A DNA stretch of 11,547 bases. It comes from Nitrospiraceae bacterium UBA6898 (GTDB taxonomy: Bacteria; Nitrospirota; Thermodesulfovibrionia; Thermodesulfovibrionales; UBA6898). The position numbers and the translations under genes were made by a program. Of the stretch, positions 6,112-11,547 are shown piece by piece (position 1 is the first letter of the stretch; each line of letters opens with the position of its first letter). The notes under the pieces were generated by a model. The model had not been told where the DNA came from. It saw nothing but the letters and a program-made list of their open reading frames with translations, and made no database searches. Location: assembly GCA_002448975.1 (NCBI GenBank), contig DKBO01000191.1, positions 11,760-23,306 of the forward strand. Direction: 5' to 3'.

Positions 6112-6540
6112 ATGAAGAAACTCCTCTTGGCTGTTGTTATGGTGAGCGCCGTATTCCTGATCTCCTGCAGGACTTCAGACGTGAAGACCCTTGAGGGAAA
6201 GTGGAAAGCGGCAGAAATCCAGAGAGATGAATCGGAAAGATACCTTCCTGATGAGATGGAATTTTTTCCTGACATGACCGTTGCCATGCCAGGCTTTACG
6301 GATAAAAAAATGCCTTTCAAGACCGAACTTACCGGTGAGGAGAAGAAATTGGTCAGGGAAAATTATCCTGATGCCGAAGGAAAAAACCTCCTGTTTATCA
6401 AGCTTGATCCTACGCAGAAGGACTGGTCTCAGAGCGCTGTTTTCCAATACACGGTCACCGGCGAGGAACTGTACCTCAGGCCGATCACGGAACATAAGGC
6501 GGTAAAATTCAAGAGGGTGCTGTCCGCAGGCGGCAAGTGA
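6112..6540 (+). CDS. Small putative lipoprotein of unknown function
   Basis: A 142-residue protein beginning MKKLLLAVVMVSAVFLISC, a clear lipoprotein signal with Cys19 as the lipidation site. The mature part starts with a TLEGKWKAAEIQ segment, typical of small lipocalin-like or META-like beta-barrel lipoproteins (a strand containing GxW near the N-terminus). The rest is charged with alternating strands, ending HKAVKFKRVL. I cannot assign a family with confidence. The start lacks a close ribosome binding site: AGGAG lies about 17 bp upstream. A 9-codon frame beginning at ATG 6086 ends in a TGA that overlaps the ATG at 6112, so translation could be coupled to it. It lies 113 bp after another lipoprotein gene on the same strand. 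Confidence 0.75.
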   Translation: MKKLLLAVVMVSAVFLISCRTSDVKTLEGKWKAAEIQRDESERYLPDEMEFFPDMTVAMPGFTDKKMPFKTELTGEEKKLVRENYPDAEGKNLLFIKLDPTQKDWSQSAVFQYTVTGEELYLRPITEHKAVKFKRVLSAGGK

Positions 6541-6590
6541 CATGATGAATCCCCGCCAGATGTCGCTTCGCCTGATGATTGTCTGAAGGC

Positions 6591-7364
6591 TCAGGCCCCT
6601 GCAAGAACCTCAGCGAACCGTTCGACTAGATAGGCCAGGTACTCGATGTCGATATGGTCTGATGCGCTGCTATCGAACAGGAGCTTGCAGTCTGCAGCGA
6701 ACTCCTCGTCTGCCTGCCAGAAGGAGAGATAGAGCTGGACATGCGGAAGAAGGTCGAACCTGCAACTGAAATCGGCTTTTACCCGGCCGCTTGTTTCCAT
6801 GCCACCAAGTTCCAAGCAGCGCTGTGACAGACCGGTCAGATTTTTTCCGAACCTTTCACTGATCTTTTTCTCCGCATTGCTCTGAAATGCCTTTACATGG
6901 GAGGCGGTATGGGGAAAGTGGCCGAGGGTGATCAGCTGGCCGGTCAATGACCTTGTTCCTTTCCTGCGCAGGTAATCGCAGATGATGATCTTTGCCCAAA
7001 CATCCTTGCATGGCAGGCCGTTTTCAAACAGGCCATCTTTCCGGAAAATATATATGCGATTCAACATCCTGACGATGAGAGATTCTTTGCCGTTGTTTGT
7101 TTCATAACTGCTTCCGGTCGCCTCTGCCGTTTCCTGGAAATCCCGAGCAGCGGCTTCTTTCTCCCGTGCATTGGCCACCTGCTCAAAATTGCTGAAAGTG
7201 CTTGGCCCCGACTCAGGGGTTCGGGCCGTTATGTCGGTTGCAACATACGGGCAGTCGGAGAGCGTGGCCTGTGCTTTCTTCACCTTCAGGGCAAAGGCCA
7301 TGCAGGTCGCAACACCGCACCTGCCGCAGTTGGTTCCGGGAAGCTTTTTGTATATATCGATCAT
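6591..7364 (-). CDS. [4Fe-4S]-domain protein with DUF3786-like C-terminus
   Basis: A 257-residue protein. The N-terminus carries an iron-sulfur domain with Cys13-x2-Cys16-x4-Cys21-x16-Cys38 (NCGRCGVATCMAFA...DCPY), the ligand pattern of the Fe-S domain (PF04060 type) also found in RnfB and in corrinoid Fe-S proteins. A low-complexity, charged linker (about 45-90, many Glu/Ala/Ser) leads to a C-terminal domain (95-257) with LFENGLPCKDVWAKIIICDYLRRKG and FDLLPHVQLYLSFWQADEEF. This resembles DUF3786, which is often fused to this Fe-S domain in anaerobes. The function is unknown, possibly redox or cofactor related. There is no signal peptide. The ribosome binding site upstream of ATG 7364 is weak. 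The stop is TGA at 6591 with no Cys context, so it is read as a true stop. Confidence 0.8.
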   Translation of the reverse strand: MIDIYKKLPGTNCGRCGVATCMAFALKVKKAQATLSDCPYVATDITARTPESGPSTFSNFEQVANAREKEAAARDFQETAEATGSSYETNNGKESLIVRMLNRIYIFRKDGLFENGLPCKDVWAKIIICDYLRRKGTRSLTGQLITLGHFPHTASHVKAFQSNAEKKISERFGKNLTGLSQRCLELGGMETSGRVKADFSCRFDLLPHVQLYLSFWQADEEFAADCKLLFDSSASDHIDIEYLAYLVERFAEVLAGA

Positions 7365-7461
7365 GACGGCGCTTCACATGAGCTATGCTCTGTTGCAGGT
7401 GATACAGATTTTCCCGGAGTTTCCGCATATTATCCGGCAGCGAGCTTTCATGACGCTATTA

Positions 7462-7599
7462 TCAACTATTGCCCCGATTCTGTTCAATCAGGCAAGGACC
7501 ATGGATGACAAGAGAGATTGAGACCTTCGGTCCCCTTTCTTTTAAAAAAGAAGTCATCGCGGTTTTCATGAGTTTAAACATATCAGCGGGTTTCTCCAT
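7462..7599 (-). CDS. Short 45-residue ORF with strong ribosome binding site
   Basis: ATG 7599 is preceded by GGAAAGGAG at 8 bp, the best Shine-Dalgarno sequence in this part of the window. The frame ends after 45 residues at TGA (7462), immediately followed by TAA and TAG in the same frame. The product (MEKPADMFKLMKTAMTSFLK... ending CLIEQNRGNS) has an amphipathic helical first half and no recognised family. It is 97 bp upstream of the Fe-S protein gene on the same strand and may share its transcript. A run of T and A (TTTTTTAAAA) within it is a possible site of frameshift, so it may be the start of a broken longer gene. The triple stop excludes selenocysteine readthrough here. Confidence 0.4.
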   Translation of the reverse strand: MEKPADMFKLMKTAMTSFLKERGPKVSISLVIHGPCLIEQNRGNS

Positions 7600-7777
7600 C
7601 ACGCACGCTCCTTTCCTGTTTTGCGTTATTTCCTTTTTAGAGATTCTTTGTCGGAAGCGGCAGTTCGGTTGACGGGCTGGCACGACTCTATCCTTTCAGA
7701 TATTGTTGCAGCAGGGAAGGCACTGACCAAGATTCAGGCATGAAGCTAAAATCATGTTGGCGTCTGTAACGCTGACC

Positions 7778-8686
7778 TCAATCTGCAGAAGGATGGCAGT
7801 GGGAGATGTAGCCTATCATCTTATAGATCAGTTTCGCTATGACAAATTGGGGGTGTATGAGTCCTCGTATCGGTGACAGTTCTGTTATATCGAATCCCAC
7901 AACTCTCCTCTTTTCAGCGAGACGGCGAAGGAAAGAGACGCTTTCATGCCAATCGAACCCGCCTGGCTCCGGTGTCCCCACAGCCGGCATGAGCGCAGGA
8001 TCGAAAAAATCGCAGTCAATAGAGAGATAAACATTTTCCCTGAGCGCGTCGATGACCGCGTCGTGCCATGCATGCTGATCCCCACCGTGCTGCCTGTTCT
8101 TGAGCGCAAAGGCGTAAAACGTATTGATCTTCTCTTGTCTGATAAAGTCGGCCTCTTCCTTGCACTGGCTCCGTATGCCCACCTGCACGATGTTTCTGTT
8201 GAACTCATACACGCGTGCCATAACGCACGCATGACTGTAACTGTTCCCTTCATAGGTGTCCCGGAAGTCTGAGTGTGCGTCTAACTGAAGGAACGAAAAG
8301 TCAGGATAGTGCCTGGCGTAGGCACGGGCAGCGCCGATGGAAATCGTATGCTCTCCACCGATGCAGACAACCGTCTTGTTTTCCGCAATCAGATCATGAA
8401 CCTTCTTCTGTATCGCTTCCACGGCAGCGAAGCCGCTACCGTCAAAGTTTACGGCTTCCGATGTAGCAATGCCCCCGGCCACTTTGTAGATTTCCGTGTC
8501 TAACTCCTCGTCGTAAAGCTCCACCTGTGCGGATGCCGCCAGAATCGCTTCCGGACCCGACGCGGTGCCTTTCCCGAAGCTTGTCGTCTGTTCATAGGGA
8601 ACAGGAAGTAGCACTACCCGGGACCGGTCGAGCGCAGACCAGGCCTCCGGAAGACCCAGAAAATTGTTCGATCGCAACGATGTCAC
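7778..8686 (-). CDS. speB: Agmatinase (ureohydrolase)
   Basis: A 302-residue binuclear-manganese ureohydrolase. It would hydrolyse agmatine to putrescine and urea in the cytoplasm. All metal-binding motifs are present: GGEHT with His113, DAHSD with Asp136, His138 and Asp140, and SIDCDFFDP with Asp224 and Asp226. These are followed by MPAVGTPEPGG (233-243), typical of agmatinases. SYSHACVMARV (149-159) is the usual substrate-side segment. The start is a GTG at 8686 overlapping the TGA of the preceding DHS-like gene as GTGA, giving translational coupling. Agmatinase rather than arginase or guanidinobutyrase is inferred from the arginine decarboxylase two genes upstream, which makes agmatine. 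The protein ends in TGA at the expected family length. The 29 open codons beyond this stop do not look like a family extension. Confidence 0.93.
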   Translation of the reverse strand: MTSLRSNNFLGLPEAWSALDRSRVVLLPVPYEQTTSFGKGTASGPEAILAASAQVELYDEELDTEIYKVAGGIATSEAVNFDGSGFAAVEAIQKKVHDLIAENKTVVCIGGEHTISIGAARAYARHYPDFSFLQLDAHSDFRDTYEGNSYSHACVMARVYEFNRNIVQVGIRSQCKEEADFIRQEKINTFYAFALKNRQHGGDQHAWHDAVIDALRENVYLSIDCDFFDPALMPAVGTPEPGGFDWHESVSFLRRLAEKRRVVGFDITELSPIRGLIHPQFVIAKLIYKMIGYISHCHPSAD

Positions 8687-9780
8687 GGGTTTTTCTCTGT
8701 TTCCGAATATTTCTTGATGAGATGTCCGTAGAGGAGTGCGAGCCGGTCATACAGGCGGGAAGATGGTCGGGGCCTGCATGAAGCCATGGCGTATGCAGTT
8801 AGCAGCGGAAGGGCTATCGTCGTGTCAGCATAACAGACAACCGCATCCGGAAGTTGATCAGGGTCGACCTTTCCCCAGGTCACGGCTTCACCGGGCGTGG
8901 CGCCGGAGAGGCCGCCCGTATCCGGCCGGGCATCAGTGATCTGGAGATAGTAATCATGGCCTGCCCCTTCGATCCCTAAAATCTCCTGAATATGAGGCTC
9001 GGTCTGAAGGACAAAATTCTTCGGTGAGCCGCCCCCCAGCATCAGGAGCGCGCTCTTGCCTTTATTCTTTGCATCCAGAACAATGGCGGCAGTCTCATTT
9101 ACGTCCCTGGACACATCCAGGCGGAGGCCGCTGCCGTCCAGGGCAAGTCTCGCAACGTTCATTCCTATGGAACTGTCCCCCGGAGATGAGGTATATACCG
9201 GTACACCTGCCCGGAAGGCTGCTGCCAGGACACTTACCCTGCCCACGCCGGGCAGGGCTTCCAGCTCGTTGACATACCTCCCGATCCTGTGATGGAACTC
9301 AGCAGTTGACATCTCTTTGCTGAACTCAGCCTCACTGAGGATCTTCCGGTAAAAGGTATCTGTCGAGAGAAGGACTTCATAATCAAAGAGGATATCGTAG
9401 ATGCGTATAACGCCTTCCTGCCGGAGTTTTCGATCGTCGAGAAAGGGGCTGCCGGGGTACATGGTAAGCCCCAGGGCGAAATGGGTATCGTGATAGAGGT
9501 TTGCACCTGTGCTGACGATCCAGTCGATAAAGCCGGACTCAATCAGCGGAATAAGGGACGACATGCCGAGCCCTGCGGGTGTCAGGGCGCCGGTGATGCT
9601 TAGTCCCACCGTCACATCAGGTTCGAGCATCTTGCGGGTGAACAGACGGCATGCCTCGCGGAGACGTCCTGCGTTATAGGCCAGAAAGGTCTCTTCGATC
9701 AGTTCGGCGGCGGATATCCCATGGGCGATCTCCTTCGGTCTGATCGGTTTTCCCCTGAGATGACCGCTCCCGCCCATCAT
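8683..9780 (-). CDS. Deoxyhypusine synthase-like enzyme (bacterial DHS family)
   Basis: A 365-residue member of the deoxyhypusine synthase family, NAD-dependent enzymes that take the aminobutyl group from spermidine via an enzyme-lysine imine. Visible motifs are GALTPAGLG (64-72), IVSTGANLYHDTHFALG (88-104), SSPGDSSIGMN (198-208), LMLGGGSPKNF with the candidate catalytic Lys254 (246-256), and SGATPGEAVTWGKV (292-305). In the eukaryotic enzyme the lysine sits in GGGxxKHH. Here GGGSPKNF keeps the Lys but changes the two following residues. Bacteria lack eIF5A, so the acceptor must be different. Placement between an arginine decarboxylase and agmatinase suggests a polyamine such as putrescine, giving homospermidine or a spermidine analogue (inference). 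It starts 4 bp after the decarboxylase stop. A second ATG directly follows the first and could serve as start. Confidence 0.88.
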   Translation of the reverse strand: MMGGSGHLRGKPIRPKEIAHGISAAELIEETFLAYNAGRLREACRLFTRKMLEPDVTVGLSITGALTPAGLGMSSLIPLIESGFIDWIVSTGANLYHDTHFALGLTMYPGSPFLDDRKLRQEGVIRIYDILFDYEVLLSTDTFYRKILSEAEFSKEMSTAEFHHRIGRYVNELEALPGVGRVSVLAAAFRAGVPVYTSSPGDSSIGMNVARLALDGSGLRLDVSRDVNETAAIVLDAKNKGKSALLMLGGGSPKNFVLQTEPHIQEILGIEGAGHDYYLQITDARPDTGGLSGATPGEAVTWGKVDPDQLPDAVVCYADTTIALPLLTAYAMASCRPRPSSRLYDRLALLYGHLIKKYSETEKNP

Positions 9781-9784
9781 TCCC

Positions 9785-10327
9785 TCACGGTATCAGGACG
9801 GCTGCCGCAACAACCGTTGTCCAGATGCCATGCGTGCCTACGCTGGTCTGCGTCACATTGCGCGTCTTAACTATCTGGTCGCTCAGTTTCCACTGGTCGA
9901 GCCTTTTGTTGTAGCTCTCGTTCACGTCGAACTCTACGCCGAGGATTGTTGCCAGCATCTGGGCCGCGATATCCTCAGCATAGTCTCCGGTTGTTTTATC
10001 GTCATCCCCGAAGCTGTGGTGCTCCGAGAGATAGCCGATATGGGTCCGGTCCTTGGGGATCGCGATGCCGATGGAAGCACCAATGAGGCGGTGACGTTCG
10101 TTTGTGGCGGACTCGGCAAGGACTGCATGAACAATCTGCCCCGGCGACAGTTTTTTGATCCCCTTCTGCATGGTAATGATCTCACAGTGAGGAGGGAAGA
10201 TGCTCGAAACCCTGACGATATTGAACGGGGCGAGCTTTGCATCACGGAGCGCAAGCTCGAAGCTGACCAGCTTTTCCTTGCTCTTGCCCACGCCTTTTGT
10301 GAGGAACAGCTTGGAAGCTACGTACAT
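9785..10327 (-). CDS. pdaD: Pyruvoyl-dependent arginine decarboxylase (PvlArgDC)
   Basis: A 180-residue proenzyme of the pyruvoyl-dependent arginine decarboxylase family, which converts arginine to agmatine. It self-cleaves between Ser41 and Ser42 in RVSSIFPP (39-46) to give a beta chain and an alpha chain with an N-terminal pyruvoyl group. Other family marks are LSPGQIVHAVLAE (60-72), GASIGIAIPKD (83-93), GYLSEHHSFG (98-107) and ILGVEFD (128-134). Length and the SSIFPP site fit the family closely. The ATG at 10327 is chosen over the longer open frame to 10453 because GGAGA precedes it by 8 bp and the upstream residues are not family-like. It is the first gene of the minus-strand operon with the DHS-like and agmatinase genes. 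The family is typical of archaea and scattered bacteria. Confidence 0.92.
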   Translation of the reverse strand: MYVASKLFLTKGVGKSKEKLVSFELALRDAKLAPFNIVRVSSIFPPHCEIITMQKGIKKLSPGQIVHAVLAESATNERHRLIGASIGIAIPKDRTHIGYLSEHHSFGDDDKTTGDYAEDIAAQMLATILGVEFDVNESYNKRLDQWKLSDQIVKTRNVTQTSVGTHGIWTTVVAAAVLIP

Positions 10328-10379
10328 GCCTGGTGTCTCCTTCCGGGAAAGCCATGCCAATGTGCCGCACGTGATGAAT

Positions 10380-10409
10380 ATCATACGAAAAAGACGTTCT
10401 AAAGCGCAA
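10380..10409 (-). promoter_or_regulatory. Candidate promoter of the polyamine operon
   Basis: On the minus strand, TTGCGC (10404-10409) and TATGAT (10380-10385) are spaced by 18 bp. The predicted start gives a leader of about 46 nt before ATG 10327. The -10 matches 5 of 6 consensus bases and the -35 matches 4 of 6. Confidence 0.45.
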
Positions 10410-10511
10410 CAGCAAAGCAAGAGCCAAAGCGCATACGAGCGCCGGACCCGCAACGCATGAAGTTTGCTGCTGACCCTTGTTATGACCTTTTATACTGTCG
10501 CCGTTCAGGTG

Positions 10512-10520
10512 TGATAAAAT
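10512..10520 (+). promoter_or_regulatory. Extended -10 element before the gene at 10527, possibly leaderless
   Basis: TGATAAAAT (TGn followed by TAAAAT) ends 6 bp before the ATG at 10527. Transcription at the usual distance would start on the A of the start codon, and no good ribosome binding site lies in front of that ATG. No clear -35 is visible. Confidence 0.4.
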
Positions 10521-10526
10521 CATTGC

Positions 10527-11547
10527 ATGGAACGTGCCGGATCAACGCTCACGGGCAGCATTCTCATGTACAGACTCTATGACGTTGCCTGGGACATTGA
10601 CCTGAAAAAGGTCGAAGAACGCGTTCGGGAGTTCAAACGCCAGAGCATTGACAGAAAACGCTTCAGCAAGGCCTTTGAATTTGCAAACCCGCCGCTTTCC
10701 CTGAAGCTCAAGTCCTTTGAGAAAACCCTGCAGGGGAAACCATACCTCATCAATGCCTATGCCAAGGCCTATGATTACGGAGTGCTGACCATCATTTTCG
10801 AGCTGCCGATAAAAGAGATGGAGATAATGGAATTTGAAGCGCTCGCAAGGATCATCGACGAGCCGTTACAGGAGGACTTTCTGCAGGAGCTCGACCATCT
10901 TGTCTGCGACCTCGGGGATGCTCTCCACAACATTAACCGGCAAAAGATGGCGGAGGACTATACCGTCTACTACTGGCGTCATTCAGCGCCTCCTGCTTCT
11001 GCGGATGACCTTATGAGGACGCTCGATGTCGGCAGCCTCCTTCTTTACGAGGAGGGAGAGATCCCTCCCAAAAGGGCGACCACGGAGCAACTGCTCTCTG
11101 TTAATTTTTCCTATTCTGACCATGACCTGGTTGTTCTGAGCTGGGACAGGGCCTTCGTGCTTGAACCGAGTGGAAGTATGGATATCCCCGACCTCCTTGA
11201 GTTCGCCAATGCCCAGCTCCTAGAACTGAGGGTATACGATGATATGGTCGACCGGGAGCTTAACAGCATTAATGAACGCCTCATGACAGAAGTCCCGCCT
11301 TCCATATGGAAGATCAAACGCTATGAGAAGCTTGCTGCTCGAGCGATGCGCACGGTCATGGACCTGACCGGCATCACCGAAAAGATCGATAACTCCCTCA
11401 AGGTGACCGAGGACGTTTACTACGCGAGAATCTACTCCTCCGCCCTTTCCCTTTTTAAGGTCAAGGAATGGGAAAGGAGCATTGAAAGGAAGATAACCAT
11501 AGCGTCGCGGGTCTACGACATGTTGTACCGTGAGATAGCGAACAAAA
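10527..11547 (+). CDS. Unrecognised protein, 3' end cut off by the window
   Basis: The frame is open from ATG 10527 through the window edge: 340 codons with no stop. I do not recognise the family with confidence. The sequence is soluble-looking, rich in Glu, Leu and Asp, with no signal peptide. The first part (MYRLYDVAWDIDLKKVEERV) suggests a strand followed by a helix. The middle ends in a strand WDRAFVLEP (about 208-216). Then come long helices including LLEFANAQLLELRVYDDMVD (224-243) and a tail with IWKIKRYEKLAARAMRTVMD and VYYARIYSSALSLFKV. The strand-then-helix layout, with a LLELRVYDDMVDREL segment, is reminiscent of the RMND1/DUF155 type but not close enough to assign. An internal ATG at 10566 (residue 14) is an alternative start that fits MYRLYDV well. 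It is transcribed divergently from the polyamine operon. Confidence 0.7.
   Translation, partial: MERAGSTLTGSILMYRLYDVAWDIDLKKVEERVREFKRQSIDRKRFSKAFEFANPPLSLKLKSFEKTLQGKPYLINAYAKAYDYGVLTIIFELPIKEMEIMEFEALARIIDEPLQEDFLQELDHLVCDLGDALHNINRQKMAEDYTVYYWRHSAPPASADDLMRTLDVGSLLLYEEGEIPPKRATTEQLLSVNFSYSDHDLVVLSWDRAFVLEPSGSMDIPDLLEFANAQLLELRVYDDMVDRELNSINERLMTEVPPSIWKIKRYEKLAARAMRTVMDLTGITEKIDNSLKVTEDVYYARIYSSALSLFKVKEWERSIERKITIASRVYDMLYREIANK

Noticed and set aside
7462..7464. The TGA ending the 45-residue ORF as a selenocysteine codon
   Set aside because: It is immediately followed by in-frame TAA and TAG, so readthrough gives nothing.
7778..7780. The TGA ending agmatinase as a third selenocysteine codon
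   Set aside because: It lies after the normal family C-terminus, not at a Cys position, and the following 29 codons do not look like part of the enzyme.
9830..10402. 190-codon plus-strand frame opposite pdaD
   Set aside because: Antisense shadow of a gene with clear family motifs.
1..11547. CRISPR array, tRNA or rRNA gene, insertion sequence or long repeats
   Set aside because: I saw no regularly spaced repeats, cloverleaf sequence, transposase frame or terminal inverted repeats on reading both strands, though without a search tool short or diverged ones could be missed.

Overview
The window comes from a bacterial chromosome of moderate GC content. It encodes small exported lipoproteins, a Fe-S domain protein of a type I associate with anaerobes, and a polyamine operon built on a pyruvoyl-type arginine decarboxylase. 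It also contains two genes that make sense only if an in-frame UGA is read as selenocysteine. Together these suggest a selenocysteine-using anaerobe or microaerophile, for example a Nitrospirota or Desulfobacterota-like lineage. That placement is inference: there is no rRNA or marker gene here.

Layout. Positions 2-1285 (+) hold the 3' part of a polysaccharide-deacetylase-like protein. Positions 1526-2551 (+) are galE (UDP-glucose 4-epimerase). From 2552 to 2961 there is no convincing gene, only possible remnants. The minus strand then carries a peroxiredoxin-like selenoprotein (2962-3618, Sec at residue 84 in a UPYC motif). A divergent plus-strand gene (3820-4218) encodes a small membrane protein with a C-terminal zinc ribbon. 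Next is a minus-strand pair: an exported intradiol-dioxygenase-like protein (4728-5177) followed by a rhodanese lipoprotein (4289-4702) whose catalytic cysteine is replaced by UGA/Sec. Two plus-strand lipoproteins follow (5378-5998, 6112-6540). A minus-strand Fe-S/DUF3786-type protein lies at 6591-7364, preceded by a short ORF with a strong ribosome binding site (7462-7599).

Positions 7778-10327 (minus) form a tight three-gene polyamine operon: pyruvoyl-dependent arginine decarboxylase, then a deoxyhypusine-synthase-like enzyme, then agmatinase. Decarboxylation of arginine to agmatine and hydrolysis to putrescine would feed the DHS-like enzyme, which probably transfers an aminobutyl group to a polyamine. 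Divergent from this operon, a protein I do not recognise starts at 10527 and runs off the window.

The main discovery is the pair of selenoprotein genes. In each, the UGA falls exactly on a conserved active-site cysteine, the reading frame continues to a sensible C-terminus, and a hairpin with a G-rich apical loop begins about 15 nt downstream, as expected of a bacterial SECIS. Conventional gene calling would split the first gene and truncate the second. UGA also ends galE, agmatinase and other genes in the window, so it has not been reassigned wholesale.
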